A DNA stretch of 64,000 bases from a virus, in IMG/VR virus record IMGVR_UViG_3300037502_002391, positions 18,256-82,255 of that record; one strand, 5' to 3'. Below, in pieces: positions 33,072 to 42,617 of the stretch (positions are counted from its first letter, which is position 1; every line of letters starts with the position of its first letter). The notes under the pieces were generated by a model, which saw only the letters and a program-made list of their open reading frames with translations, did not search any database and was not told the DNA's origin. Position numbers and translations under genes: made by a program.

Positions 33072-33649
33072 ATATCTATATGTGTGAACCAACCAGTTAA
33101 TATATATTTTGTTTGCGTGGGAGATGAAACTCCTCTATGCAAATGTGTCCAATCAGATGGCCATATCAATAACTTTCCTCTTTCTGGTGATTCAAAATGT
33201 TGTTGATAAAAAAATTCTGTTTCACCTCTATCTGTTAATGTATTCAAATATATCATCCAAACTAAAAGTCTATCAGAATGTTTTTTCCCAGCTCTTTCAC
33301 AATGCCAACCAAGAAAACCCTCATTTGGTTCATATTTTTGCATATTAAAATAGGCATATAAATCAATTGGATCCATCTTTTGCATTGCTGTTGAATGTCT
33401 ATTTAAATAATCTAATACACCATTTTTAACTGTAATAACAACCTCATCCAATAACATACCCCAAGGTTCTTTATTTAAGAAAGATGGGTCAAATGTTATG
33501 TCTGTTGATTTTTTATCACTATCAGATGATATACCTGTTGGACCATATAAAACACCTGGTTTTTTTAAATCTGATTGTTCAAATGCATTAATCAAATTAT
33601 GGCAAGTATTTATAGATAAAGCATTTTCTTTACGATATATGAAATTCAT
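33068..33649 (-). CDS. 2OG-Fe(II) oxygenase, prolyl-4-hydroxylase-like (193 aa)
   Basis: The double-stranded beta-helix motifs are of the prolyl-4-hydroxylase type: FLGWHCERAG with H116 and E118 as an HxE metal pair, GETEFFYQQHFESPERGKLLIWP, then WTHLHRGV with the distal H171 and TKYILTGWF with K181 as the likely 2-oxoglutarate contact. Glu replaces the more usual Asp of HxD. P4H-type enzymes hydroxylate proline in proteins. Given the Thr-Pro repeat fibres next door, prolines in those repeats are an attractive, untested target. It begins the three-oxygenase operon. Confidence 0.8.
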   Translation of the reverse strand: MNFIYRKENALSINTCHNLINAFEQSDLKKPGVLYGPTGISSDSDKKSTDITFDPSFLNKEPWGMLLDEVVITVKNGVLDYLNRHSTAMQKMDPIDLYAYFNMQKYEPNEGFLGWHCERAGKKHSDRLLVWMIYLNTLTDRGETEFFYQQHFESPERGKLLIWPSDWTHLHRGVSSPTQTKYILTGWFTHIDI

Positions 33650-33652
33650 ATA

Positions 33653-34336
33653 TTAATTAAGTTTGTTTTTTTTATCTTCTGGTAATTCACCCAAAAAATT
33701 TAATATTCTACCCTCACTATCTTTTAATCTATTAAAAGAAAGATATGGACCCATTGCATTCATAATATCTCCAGGTGAGGATGAATCATTCAAAGATTTA
33801 ACTCTATTTTCAAAATATTTATGTAATGAATCTGCTTGATGTGTGTTGACATCTTTGGTATCAAAAGAACCATTATCTAATTCACCTTTAATTTTACTCC
33901 ATAAGGTCAACTCTCTAACTCTATCTTTAGCAACTTGTAACATACAACTTCTATCATATAGATTCCTATCCAAATCAATATGAGCATCCATTATATCAAA
34001 TTTATTATTTTCTTCATCTTGCATTAAATCATCTATTTTTTTGTCAAGTCTTAACTTTTCAACTGTATTCTTCCTTAAATCAAAAGTAAGATTCATTAAT
34101 GCATCAAAATGAGCAGACATTTCTCTAACAGATTGCCAATATTTTGAGGCAATTGTAGGATGTTTTGCATCATTTAAAACTGAAAACCTCATTTCAGTTT
34201 CAGTTCTAAAAATTTGTTTTTTATGCCAATTGTCAACTAATTCATCTTTTAGTGTTAGAATAGTGTTAACATCTTCTTCATTTAGAATGCTAATAATTTC
34301 TTTTAAATCTTCATTAAATTGTAATTCTTTTTTCAT
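33653..34336 (-). CDS. Helical phage protein of unknown function (227 aa)
   Basis: The start at 34336 (MKKELQFNEDLKEI) is preferred because it follows the upstream stop by ten bases; the frame is open further upstream but would overlap that gene. The protein is almost wholly alpha-helical and charged, with Trp and Met scattered and no membrane segment. It resembles conserved uncharacterised proteins of cyanophages and other marine T4-like phages. It is placed between a small structural protein and the oxygenases; a fibre chaperone or structural role is possible but unsupported. Confidence 0.62.
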   Translation of the reverse strand: MKKELQFNEDLKEIISILNEEDVNTILTLKDELVDNWHKKQIFRTETEMRFSVLNDAKHPTIASKYWQSVREMSAHFDALMNLTFDLRKNTVEKLRLDKKIDDLMQDEENNKFDIMDAHIDLDRNLYDRSCMLQVAKDRVRELTLWSKIKGELDNGSFDTKDVNTHQADSLHKYFENRVKSLNDSSSPGDIMNAMGPYLSFNRLKDSEGRILNFLGELPEDKKNKLN

Positions 34337-34346
34337 ATATTTTTTT

Positions 34347-34598
34347 TTAAGGTAAAATAACTTGTGGTGGATTTTGCTGTTCATTGTTTGATGGTGGTTG
34401 ATAAGATTCTGCAATTGCAGCATCAACAATTGCTTGTGCTTCTTCTTTTGTCTTTTCTACAGCACCAATTCTTTGTGGCCATATAGTATTTTCTGTTACC
34501 CATATATTTCCTGGATAACCAGAAATATGTGCAAGTTCATTGTCTTCATGGGTTATAAACCCATGACCATAGTTAATAGCATAATAATATTTTAACAT
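34347..34598 (-). CDS. Small conserved phage structural-type protein (83 aa)
   Basis: It starts at 34598 (MLKYYYAINYGHGFITHED); the first in-frame ATG upstream adds ten hydrophobic residues and is less likely. Features are GHGFITHEDNELAHISGYPG, a KTKEEAQAIVDAAIAE helix and a Pro/Gln-rich tail. Similar small proteins occur in cyanophages and marine phages near tail fibre genes. The Pro/Gln tail and EAQAIVDAA helix suggest a small virion or assembly component; nothing more can be said. Confidence 0.65.
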   Translation of the reverse strand: MLKYYYAINYGHGFITHEDNELAHISGYPGNIWVTENTIWPQRIGAVEKTKEEAQAIVDAAIAESYQPPSNNEQQNPPQVILP

Positions 34599-34657
34599 AC
34601 TAAGTTTTTTATAAAAAAAAATAAACACTTATAATCATAAGTAAATACTAACATAAT

Positions 34658-35182
34658 TTAAATAAATTCAACCCATCTAGCATTTTCCCTTGTAACACCA
34701 CTAATACCTTCAATTGATGATCCTGTCCAAGCATTTAATAGCAAAGCACCATCAACTGTATTGTCATAAACTTGATATCCAAAATAAATATCCACAACTG
34801 ATCCACCAGTTAATGCATTATTAAATAATGTTTCATAATTTGGTATTTGATATTGATATGTTTTGTTATTTTCACAAACATATGCAATCATGCCAAGTTT
34901 TCTTCTTCCAGAAGAAATACCATCTGAATATAGATTTATAACATTTGGTGAACCATTTGGTGCATTATAACTAAAATCAATAGGAATTGTATTTCCTGAA
35001 TATAATACTGTTCCTGTTGTCCCATTTGGTATAGTAAAATTCAAATCACTTAATTTAAATACTTCACAAAATCCACCAACTTGGAATGAACTAAAATTGC
35101 TTCCAGTATTTGAATCAGTATTAACTGAATTTGGTCCAGATAATACAACTGATGATTTTGGATTTTTATAATTAAAGCTCAT
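34658..35182 (-). CDS. Virion structural-type protein (174 aa)
   Basis: A beta-rich, Ser/Asn/Gly-rich protein (MSFNYKNPKSSVVLSGPNSV), low in charge, with an RENARWVEFI C-terminus. It has no signal peptide or known enzyme motif. It has a TATTTATA box 10 bases upstream and lies just after the giant Thr-Pro fibre. Likely a small tail or fibre-associated component; similar proteins exist in uncultured marine phages as far as I recall. Confidence 0.6.
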   Translation of the reverse strand: MSFNYKNPKSSVVLSGPNSVNTDSNTGSNFSSFQVGGFCEVFKLSDLNFTIPNGTTGTVLYSGNTIPIDFSYNAPNGSPNVINLYSDGISSGRRKLGMIAYVCENNKTYQYQIPNYETLFNNALTGGSVVDIYFGYQVYDNTVDGALLLNAWTGSSIEGISGVTRENARWVEFI

Positions 35183-35192
35183 TAATTTATTC

Positions 35193-35200
35193 TATAAATA
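35193..35200 (-). promoter_or_regulatory. Candidate late promoter box TATTTATA
   Basis: The exact octamer on the minus strand is 10 bases before the ATG of the 174-residue structural protein, in the 43-base gap after the giant fibre gene. Confidence 0.55.
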
Positions 35201-35225
35201 TATGTTATTTTATTTTAACCATAAA

Positions 35226-38200
35226 TTAAACTGTGGTAAATGTGATTGTTGTTGTTGCTGTTATTTTATAAATGGTTGATGTTCCAACTTGTGTTACATT
35301 TGTCCCTATTACTCTATATCCATTTGGGACTTGTATGAATGCAACACCTGCCCCACCATTACAAGGGTTATTTGGACTTAATTGGGTTGAACCTCCTCCT
35401 CCATGATTAGAAATTGTAGGACATCCACAAAAAGCAAGAGATGTACTATTAGTTTTATTAACTCCACAACCACCAACGCCATAAATAGATATGGTTGAAT
35501 CAAGTGGAAGTGAAATTCCACCCTCACCAAAATATGTAGTAGGTTGTATAGAATAACCAGCTCCACCACCACTATTTTGTGAATTTATATTCACAAAATT
35601 ACCTGTTGCTCCTGAATAGTTTTGGCAACTGCTCTTTGAACCCCCACCTAAACTACCTAATCTACTTGCACCACCACCACCAAATCCAATTCCACTACCA
35701 CAAACACCTTCAATACCAACTGAACGACCACCACCACCACCAGCAGCAGATAATATCACATTACTACTTGTATCATATAATGTTGTTGTTCCACCAGTAC
35801 CACCAGGATCACAAAAACTTGAAGAGCCTGCACCTGCTGTGCCAATTATAATTGAGTGACTTGTATTTGTTAATACTGAAATACTATTTCCTGTTGCAAT
35901 ACAACCACCAGCACCTCCACCACCAAAATAACCACCAGATAAATCCCCATCAGATTTTCCACCTCCACCACCTCCACCAACAAGGTTGACATTTATGTTT
36001 ATTGAACAATTGGTACTTCCTGTTATTGCACCTGATGAATTAAAACCATAGCAAGTTCCACTTACTGAAAATATCCTTTCAGTTCCCCAAGCAGAAGTAT
36101 CATTATTGTTACATGATGTTAGTGATGGATAATAAATAGAACCATTTGAACTATTGAATGTAGAATATCTACCTACTACATAATTACTAGCCAAACAAGC
36201 TGTGCTACAATTGTTTAAACCACCAAGATCCCTACCTGCTCCAAATACTTTACAAGCAGTCAAGTTTGTTGGTGTGGTTGTTGGTGTGGTTGTTGGTGTG
36301 GTTGTTGGTGTGGTTGTTGGTGTGGTTGTTCTTGTATTAGTTGGTGTAGTGGTATTAGTCATTGTTTGAGTTGGTGTTGTTGTTGGTGTTCTTGTTGGTG
36401 TTAATGTTCTTGTTGGTGTTATGGTTGGAGTTGCAGTAGTTGATGGTGTTTGTGTTGGTGATGGTTGAGTAGGGCATGTTGTTACACTATCTATAACATT
36501 ATAAGCAAATAATCCAACATTTGGATCCCTAGACCATTCATAACAGGCAAAATCATCTGTAAATGTATTTGCTGATTCTCCATTATTTGCAAATGCTAAA
36601 TGATTAATATCACTATAATCATTCAAACAATTAATCTCAGAATTAACATCATTGTCAGAATAGTAAACTTTATCATTTATAGATAATGCACCTGAACTTT
36701 TTCTAACATATGCTGTAAATGTTGCACCACTTGCTGGACAACCATAAGTACAAGTAGCAGGTGTATTTGATGAAGCTCTAAAAGTCCTTGCATAACAGAA
36801 AATTGGTGTTGGTGTTGGTGTTGGTGTTCCTGTACTTGTTGGTGTTGTTGAAGGTGTGACTGTGTTTGTTGGCGTAACTGTATTTGTTGGTGTTGTTGTC
36901 CTTGTTGGTGTAACTGTATTTGTTGGTGTAACTGTATTTGTTGGTGTATTACTAGGTGTTGGTGGTATAGTTGGGCAACTAACTTCTATTTGAAATGTAC
37001 CATTAGGTTCATTAGTTGTAACTTGAACTATTACAGTAGTTGGCTCATTTAATGTTTTTGTAAAACTATTCTGGTATAATCCAGTGAATGTTCCTGAACT
37101 AATTACATTGGTAGAATTCCATGTTACTAAAACTGTAGTATTTACATTACTACTACAAATAACATTGATATTTCCTGTATTTAATCCAACATTATATGTG
37201 TATATATGATATGCTTTTGTTCCACCACTATTAATGATTGAAGTATTACAAACTCCAGTATAATTAATTGTTGCATATATTGTTGGTGTAGGTGTGTTTG
37301 TTGGTGTTACTGTATTTGTTGGTGTTATTGTGTTTGTTGGTGTAGATGTTTTTGTTGGTGTTATTGTGTTTGTTGGTGTAATTGTATTTGTTGGTGTTAT
37401 TGTATTTGTTGGTGTAATTGTATTAGAAGGTGTATTTGTTGGTGTTATTGTTCTTGTTGGTGTTATTGTGTTTGTTGGTGTTATTGTATTAGAAGGTGTA
37501 TTTGTTGGTGTAATTGTATTTGTTGGTGTTATTGTTCTTGTTGGTGTAATTGTATTAGAAGGTGTATTTGTTGGTGTTATTGTTCTTGTTGGTGTTATTG
37601 TATTAGAAGGTGTATTTGTTGGTGTTATTGTGTTTGTTGGTGTTATTGTATTAGAAGGTGTATTTGTTGGTGTTATTGTGTTTGTTGGTGTAATTGTATT
37701 AGAAGGTGTATTTGTTGGTGTTATTGTTCTTGTTGGTGTTATTGTGTTTGTTGGTGTAATTGTATTAGAAGGTGTATTTGTTGGTGTTATTGTATTAGAA
37801 GGTGTATTTGTTGGCGTTATTGTATTTGTTGGTGTTATTGTGTTTGTTGGTGTAATTGTATTAGAAGGTGTATTTGTTGGTGTTATTGTTCTTGTTGGTG
37901 TTATTGTGTTTGTTGGTGTAATTGTATTAGAAGGTGTATTTGTTGGTGTTATTGTATTAGAAGGTGTATTTGTTGGCGTTATTGTATTTGTTGGTGTTAT
38001 TGTGTTTGTTGGTGTAGATGTTTTTGTTGGTGTTATTGTGTTTGTTGGTGTATTTGTTGGTGTTATTGTGTTTGTTGGTGTAGATGTTTTTGTTGGTGTT
38101 ATTGTGTTTGTTGGTGTAATTGTATTTGTTGGTGTTATTGTATTTGTTGGTGTAATTGTATTAGAAGGTGTATTTGTTGGTGTTATTGTTCTTGTTGGTG

Positions 38201-38543
38201 TTATTGTGTTTGTTGGTGTTATTGTATTAGAAGGTGTATTTGTTGGTGTAATTGTAACAGTAGGAGTAATAGTTGTTGTTGGTGTAATAGTTACAGTAGG
38301 TGTTGGTGTTTTTGTTGGTGATGGTGTAATCATAGGATCAATCAACTGAAATCCACATGATTTATTTATAGATGAAAAGTATAAATCATATATACCATAA
38401 TAATACCCATCAACATTTGAATAAAAATATGGTAAAATAGCATTATTTATTATTCTAGTTCCACCAGTTTCAGGATAAAATGTAATTGTTGAATTATACC
38501 CAGAATAATTTAAAGTATCTATATATAGAACATTACTAGCCAT
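35226..38543 (-). CDS. Giant Thr/Pro/Asn-repeat adhesin with glycine-rich C-terminus (1105 aa)
   Basis: Residues 1-70 form a small N-terminal domain. From about 72 to 420 the sequence is almost only the hexamer NTITPT and variants ([18 protein letters not shown]). A beta domain follows (about 425-520), a second PT stretch (about 525-585), a Cys-rich domain ([13 protein letters not shown]), a third PT stretch (about 690-760), then another Cys domain. Residues about 850-1030 form a glycine-rich region ([21 protein letters not shown]) like the polyglycine adhesin tips of some T4-type phages. The repeats are stiff linkers and very dense potential O-glycosylation sites. Likely a long tail fibre or surface fibre with receptor-binding tip. 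Confidence 0.75.
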   Translation of the reverse strand: MASNVLYIDTLNYSGYNSTITFYPETGGTRIINNAILPYFYSNVDGYYYGIYDLYFSSINKSCGFQLIDPMITPSPTKTPTPTVTITPTTTITPTVTITPTNTPSNTITPTNTITPTRTITPTNTPSNTITPTNTITPTNTITPTNTITPTKTSTPTNTITPTNTPTNTITPTKTSTPTNTITPTNTITPTNTPSNTITPTNTPSNTITPTNTITPTRTITPTNTPSNTITPTNTITPTNTITPTNTPSNTITPTNTPSNTITPTNTITPTRTITPTNTPSNTITPTNTITPTNTPSNTITPTNTITPTNTPSNTITPTRTITPTNTPSNTITPTRTITPTNTITPTNTPSNTITPTNTITPTRTITPTNTPSNTITPTNTITPTNTITPTNTITPTKTSTPTNTITPTNTVTPTNTPTPTIYATINYTGVCNTSIINSGGTKAYHIYTYNVGLNTGNINVICSSNVNTTVLVTWNSTNVISSGTFTGLYQNSFTKTLNEPTTVIVQVTTNEPNGTFQIEVSCPTIPPTPSNTPTNTVTPTNTVTPTRTTTPTNTVTPTNTVTPSTTPTSTGTPTPTPTPIFCYARTFRASSNTPATCTYGCPASGATFTAYVRKSSGALSINDKVYYSDNDVNSEINCLNDYSDINHLAFANNGESANTFTDDFACYEWSRDPNVGLFAYNVIDSVTTCPTQPSPTQTPSTTATPTITPTRTLTPTRTPTTTPTQTMTNTTTPTNTRTTTPTTTPTTTPTTTPTTTPTNLTACKVFGAGRDLGGLNNCSTACLASNYVVGRYSTFNSSNGSIYYPSLTSCNNNDTSAWGTERIFSVSGTCYGFNSSGAITGSTNCSININVNLVGGGGGGGKSDGDLSGGYFGGGGAGGCIATGNSISVLTNTSHSIIIGTAGAGSSSFCDPGGTGGTTTLYDTSSNVILSAAGGGGGRSVGIEGVCGSGIGFGGGGASRLGSLGGGSKSSCQNYSGATGNFVNINSQNSGGGAGYSIQPTTYFGEGGISLPLDSTISIYGVGGCGVNKTNSTSLAFCGCPTISNHGGGGSTQLSPNNPCNGGAGVAFIQVPNGYRVIGTNVTQVGTSTIYKITATTTITFTTV
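36262..36475. repeat. Thr/Pro-coding repeats, third PT stretch of the giant fibre
   Basis: A GGTGTGGTTGTT unit is repeated in tandem at 36270-36330 and degenerates towards 36475. It codes on the minus strand for TTPTTTPT-type sequence. The unit differs from that of the main array, so it arose independently. Confidence 0.8.
37294..38330. repeat. Main 18-base-unit NTITPT repeat array
   Basis: About one kilobase consists of GGTGTTATTGTGTTTGTT (18 bases, NTITPT) and a 12-base PSNT-coding insert (AGAAGGTGTATT) in changing order. Higher-order blocks (for example around 37720-37800 and 37860-37960) are repeated almost exactly. This indicates expansion by unequal recombination or slippage. It is not CRISPR: units are coding and there are no spacers. 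Confidence 0.9.
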
Positions 38544-38561
38544 TTTTCATATTTTAAACTT

Positions 38562-38587
38562 TATAAATTTATAACAACATATAAATA
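38562..38587 (-). promoter_or_regulatory. Candidate late promoter region of the giant fibre
   Basis: A near-match (AATTTATA, 38569-38562) lies 18 bases and an exact TATTTATA (38587-38580) 36 bases before the ATG at 38543. Which one is used cannot be decided. The surrounding 70-base gap holds no gene. Confidence 0.4.
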
Positions 38588-38613
38588 TGTAATAACACAT
38601 AAATTATATTAGA

Positions 38614-39009
38614 TTAACAACCAATCCAATTTAATTGATTTTCATCCCATATGTAACATTCATTATCTTCTGGATATGGAATAGGTGGATTCCACAAACA
38701 ACTGAAGTCATCTAAAATCCAAGAATTAAATGGTTTTGGTGGTATAAAAGCATCTCTACTTTCATCATATGAATAACCAATTCCAGCATAATTTTTTCTA
38801 AAAGCCTTATCTTGATTTTCTGATGGTGTCATATTATCTGATTGATAATGTATTCCACCTTTTGTGTTATATGATGTTCTTTTACATATTTGATTTTTAA
38901 AATTACCATACCATAATTCTGGTTGTAAACCTTCTATTAATTCTGTTTCATCAACACCAACAATTACTTCTGTTACAATATTATTTGATAAAAATGCATA
39001 GTGTGCCAT
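38614..39009 (-). CDS. Cyanophage-type conserved structural protein (131 aa)
   Basis: The start is set at 39009 because the protein family begins MAHYAFLSNNIVTEVIVG, exactly there. Upstream in-frame codons would read into the previous gene. The C-terminal AFRKNYAGIGYSYDESRDAF and PPKPFNSWILDDFSCLWNPP are hallmarks of a small protein found in many cyanophages and marine myoviruses, usually near fibre genes. The role is not established; virion association is likely. The close match to a widespread family makes this the most securely identified small gene of the fibre block. Confidence 0.85.
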   Translation of the reverse strand: MAHYAFLSNNIVTEVIVGVDETELIEGLQPELWYGNFKNQICKRTSYNTKGGIHYQSDNMTPSENQDKAFRKNYAGIGYSYDESRDAFIPPKPFNSWILDDFSCLWNPPIPYPEDNECYIWDENQLNWIGC

Positions 39010-39019
39010 ATAATTTAAT

Positions 39020-42000
39020 TTAGAATTGTATATTTCCTGTTCCAGCATTAATCTGATAAACTTTAAATCCTGAAGGTGTGTAGGATGCTGCAACTCTTGT
39101 TCCATTTCCACTTGTATCAACACCTGATGAATTTCTATATGTTAAACCAGAACCAATTAAAAGGTCAGGATATGTATTTGCATATTTTATAATAAGGACA
39201 CCAGAACCACCAGAACCACCAGTAGTGAAAACTCTTTCAGCGCCACCACCTCCACCACCTCTATTGGCAGTTCCACTTTGAGCAGCTAAAGGTCCTCCAT
39301 TTCTACCAATACCACCATCACCACCTCCACCATTACCACCAAGACCTTTGGTTGTTCCTGTATTATCATCATAGCAAGATCCACCTCCACCACCAGCATA
39401 ATATGTTGCAGTTCCAGTAATACTAGATTCTTGACCAATACCACCATCACCAGCCTTAGAACCAGTACCCCCAATACCATTTGAACCTTTACCACCTCCA
39501 CCACCAGACCCATATGCAGGTACATTAAATGTCCCACCACCACCTGTATTGCCTTCCCCAGATATACCTGTTCCTGGTAGTCCATAATAACCAGAACCAC
39601 CACCTGAACCACCAGTTGATCCATTTACTTCTTGTCTTCCACCAGCACCACCACCAGTTGTTGATATGGTACTAAAAGATGATGCACTACCATTAGCAGC
39701 AGAGCCACCCCCACCACCAATAGTCACTGAATAATTTGTGTTTTGAGCAAAAACAACACCACTATTACTTTTCATGCCACCAGCACCACCACCACCACCG
39801 TGATATTGACCAAAACCACCACCACCACCACCAGCAACAATTAAATATTCAATAATAGTTGCATTACTTGTTGGTGTTATTGTCATTGTTGGTGTTATTG
39901 TCCTTGTTGGAGTATTTGTTGGTGTTATTGTTCTTGTTGGTGTTATTGTGTTTGTTGGTGTTATTGTGTTTGTTGGTGTTATTGTGTTTGTTGGTGTTAT
40001 TGTGTTTGTTGGTGTAATTGTGTTAGAAGGTGTATTTGTTGGTGTTATTGTGTTTGTTGGTGTTATTGTGTTTGTTGGTGTTGGTGTTGGTGTTGGTGTT
40101 GGTGGAATTATAAAATTAGTGCCTCCTGAAATAGTCAATAGTGGAGAACTAACTACAACTGAATTCCCATATATTGTAATACTTTCACCATATAAAGGTG
40201 ATTGTAAATTATTTTGTTCATTATTCCAACAATCAATATAACTATATGTTTCATAACAAGGATTTGTACATCCAGTATTTGTTATAATATATTCTGCACA
40301 TGCTACAATTATATTACCATTAACATCACATAGTGGGTATTCTGTGCTAGTTGGTGTATTTGTTGGTGTTATTGTGTTTGTTGGTGTTATTGTATTAGAA
40401 GGTGTATTTGTTGGTGTTATTGTGTTTGTTGGTGTTATTGTGTTTGTTGGTGTTATTGTATTTGTTGGTGTTATTGTACTAGTTATTGTTTGGGTAGGTG
40501 TTGGTGTTTGAGTAGATGTTGGTGTTTCTGTTGGTGTTATTGTGTTAGTAGGTGTAGATGTATTTGTTGGTGTTATTGTGTTTGTTGGTGTTATTGTGTT
40601 AGTAGGTGTAGATGTATTTGTTGGTGTTATTGTGCTTGTTGGAGTTATTGTATTAGAAGGTGTGTTTGTTGGTGTTATTGTGTTTGTTGGTGTTATTGTG
40701 TTTGTTGGTGTTATTGTGTTTGTTGGTGTTATTGTACTAGTTATTGTTTGGGTAGGTGTTGGCGTTTGTGTAGGTGTTGGCGTTTGTGTAGATGTTGGTG
40801 TTTCTGTTGGTGTTATTGTGTTAGTAGGCGTGTTTGTTGGTGTTATTGTGTTTGTTGGTGTAATTGTATTTGTTGGTGTTATTGTGTTTGTTGATGTTAT
40901 TGTGTTTGTTGGTGTTATTGTGTTAGTAGGTGTAGATGTATTTGTTGGTGTAATTGTATTTGTTGGTGTTATTGTGTTTGTTGATGTTATTGTGTTTGTT
41001 GGTGTTATTGTGTTAGTAGGTGTAGATGTATTTGTTGGTGTAGATGTATTTGTTGGAGTTATTGTACTAGTTATTGTTTGGGTAGGTGTTGGTGTTTGAG
41101 TAGATGTTGGTGTTTCTGTTGGTGTTATTGTGTTAGTAGGTGTAGATGTATTTGTTGGTGTAGATGTATTTGTTGGAGTTATTGTACTAGTTATTGTTTG
41201 GGTAGGTGTTGGCGTTTGTGTAGATGTTGGTGTTTCTGTTGGTGTTACTATTGGTGTTACTGTATTAGAAGGTGTGTTTGTTGGTGTTATTGTGTTAGTA
41301 GGTGTCATTGTGCTAGTAGGTGTCATTGTGCTAGTAGGTGTTGGCGTTATTGTAACACAAACTGATGCTCCTGTTATTGTACCTCCTGAGTTTGTAGAAT
41401 AACAATACCCACTTCTATTGAAACTTGTACTAATACCCCAAGTATTAGTATTATTATTAATACAAGATTCAAAATCAATATAATATGTTTGACCAATAGA
41501 ACCATCAAATAATGTTGTTTTTCCACATATTTGTGTGTTTGGTTCTTCGCTACATACATCAGCACAATTTAATAATCCTGTGGAATCAACATAAACATCA
41601 AAACAATTGCATCCATTTGGATCTGGAATCAAGGAATTTCCTCTAAAATATATCTTATTATTGTTATTTATTAATCTAAAATTTGTATTGCTAAATGTTG
41701 TATATACATGATAAAAATCTTGTGGAATAGTAAAACCTGAATATTCAACTGTTAGTGAAGCATATGTCATATTCATATTAACTGGAACTAATGCCAAAGG
41801 ATCACTATATTCATTAACCCCTATATTGCTAACAAGATTTCTATTTGTATTTAAATTTGGAATTACCCAAGTGTACCAAGAATAACCTGTTGTGGTATAT
41901 TCTGGTACTTCATGTGTCTTAAATAAATATGCTTGTATAAAATTACCATACTCATCAAGTCCACCACTATTCTGACTTATTTTTGCTGTTCTAATTTGTG

Positions 42001-42616
42001 GTGCAGTAACACCCCAACCAGAGAATGATATATATCTATTTAATTCATCATTAAATGTTGTTGCACTTATGGATGGACCAATACCATTTGAAAATCCTCT
42101 AAACATACCAGAACTAGCACTCATCCAATTGCTAAAATCAGTATTTAAACTAACTGGTTCAATAAATAAATAAGCATCAAGTTCTTCTGGTGTTGTTGGT
42201 GTTATAGTTGGTGTTATAGTTGGTGTTGGAGTCTTTGTTCTTGTTACAGTTGGAGTTGGTGTTAATGTTCTTGTTGGTGTTACTGATGGTGTTTTTGTGT
42301 TTGATGGTGTTATAGATATAGTTGGTGTTATAGATGGTGTTATAGATATAGTTGGTGTTATTGTTGGAGTTGGTGTTGGAGTTGTGCATTGTAATTCAAT
42401 TACAACCCCTGCTAATAATTCATTTCTTGATACATTCTCATATATCGGTGTGCTATTTGTTGAATCAACATAAATGTTAAATGGACCTTTTGAGTTAGAT
42501 GATGGACTTAATTGAAATAAATACCTTGAACAAGCAGTAATACCTGTTATTTCACTCTCAATACTATTTACACATATTGGGTCAGTATTTATTACAAATA
42601 TTGTATAATCTACCAT
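39020..42616 (-). CDS. Giant Thr/Pro-repeat adhesin with Gly-rich C-terminal domain (1198 aa)
   Basis: The ATG at 42616 follows the upstream TGA by one base (TGAaATG); an in-frame TTG at 42628 is less likely. The layout is: N-terminal domain (1-80), short PT linker, a lectin-like or beta domain (about 150-370), a Cys domain (CGKTTLFDGSIGQTYYIDF), a long PT/ST array (about 420-755), a small Cys domain (CYETYSYIDCWN), and another PT array (about 835-915). A glycine-rich region comes last (about 918-1155, IIEYLIVAGGGGGG onward, matching the Gly-rich adhesin domain). It ends in GFKVYQINAGTGNIQF. Function: probable long tail fibre or adhesin with polyglycine-type tip. Confidence 0.75.
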   Translation of the reverse strand: MVDYTIFVINTDPICVNSIESEITGITACSRYLFQLSPSSNSKGPFNIYVDSTNSTPIYENVSRNELLAGVVIELQCTTPTPTPTITPTISITPSITPTISITPSNTKTPSVTPTRTLTPTPTVTRTKTPTPTITPTITPTTPEELDAYLFIEPVSLNTDFSNWMSASSGMFRGFSNGIGPSISATTFNDELNRYISFSGWGVTAPQIRTAKISQNSGGLDEYGNFIQAYLFKTHEVPEYTTTGYSWYTWVIPNLNTNRNLVSNIGVNEYSDPLALVPVNMNMTYASLTVEYSGFTIPQDFYHVYTTFSNTNFRLINNNNKIYFRGNSLIPDPNGCNCFDVYVDSTGLLNCADVCSEEPNTQICGKTTLFDGSIGQTYYIDFESCINNNTNTWGISTSFNRSGYCYSTNSGGTITGASVCVTITPTPTSTMTPTSTMTPTNTITPTNTPSNTVTPIVTPTETPTSTQTPTPTQTITSTITPTNTSTPTNTSTPTNTITPTETPTSTQTPTPTQTITSTITPTNTSTPTNTSTPTNTITPTNTITSTNTITPTNTITPTNTSTPTNTITPTNTITSTNTITPTNTITPTNTITPTNTPTNTITPTETPTSTQTPTPTQTPTPTQTITSTITPTNTITPTNTITPTNTITPTNTPSNTITPTSTITPTNTSTPTNTITPTNTITPTNTSTPTNTITPTETPTSTQTPTPTQTITSTITPTNTITPTNTITPTNTITPTNTPSNTITPTNTITPTNTPTSTEYPLCDVNGNIIVACAEYIITNTGCTNPCYETYSYIDCWNNEQNNLQSPLYGESITIYGNSVVVSSPLLTISGGTNFIIPPTPTPTPTPTNTITPTNTITPTNTPSNTITPTNTITPTNTITPTNTITPTNTITPTRTITPTNTPTRTITPTMTITPTSNATIIEYLIVAGGGGGGFGQYHGGGGGAGGMKSNSGVVFAQNTNYSVTIGGGGGSAANGSASSFSTISTTGGGAGGRQEVNGSTGGSGGGSGYYGLPGTGISGEGNTGGGGTFNVPAYGSGGGGGKGSNGIGGTGSKAGDGGIGQESSITGTATYYAGGGGGSCYDDNTGTTKGLGGNGGGGDGGIGRNGGPLAAQSGTANRGGGGGGAERVFTTGGSGGSGVLIIKYANTYPDLLIGSGLTYRNSSGVDTSGNGTRVAASYTPSGFKVYQINAGTGNIQF
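39867..40105. repeat. Thr/Pro-coding repeat block (third array of the 1198-aa fibre)
   Basis: Tandem GTGTTTGTTGGTGTTATT units (18 bases) with one PSNT-type insert near 40022. The core unit is identical to that of the neighbouring giant fibre gene, so sequence is probably exchanged between the two genes. Confidence 0.85.
40345..41355. repeat. Long composite Thr/Pro/Ser repeat array
   Basis: About one kilobase combines the 18-base NTITPT unit with a longer block that codes for TETPTSTQTPTPTQTITST. That block recurs near 40470-40540, 40735-40825, 41060-41130 and 41175-41250. Blocks between them repeat nearly exactly, showing higher-order duplication. Confidence 0.88.
42190..42385. repeat. N-terminal Thr/Pro-coding repeats of the 1198-aa fibre
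   Basis: GGTGTTATAGTTGGTGTTAT and related units code for TPTITPTI and SITPSI runs. The unit differs in codon use from the two downstream arrays. Confidence 0.75.
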
Positions 42617-42617
42617 T

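Noticed and set aside
31837-33649. AlkB-type DNA repair role for the oxygenases
   Set aside because: The proteins lack AlkB motifs; two match the TIGR02466 pattern and one a prolyl-hydroxylase pattern.
37294-38349. Long plus-strand open frame rich in Val-Gly-Val-Ile repeats opposite the PT fibre
   Set aside because: It is the mirror of the NTITPT-coding 18-base repeats; the minus-strand frame is continuous with folded domains on both sides, and no promoter or start context supports the plus frame.
37294-41355. CRISPR-like regular repeats
   Set aside because: Repeats are tandem, in frame, coding and without unique spacers; no cas genes are near.
40490-41402. Plus-strand Cys/Trp-rich and Val/Gly-rich open frames
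   Set aside because: They are other-frame readings of the Thr/Pro repeat array of the 1198-residue fibre, broken wherever the array is interrupted.
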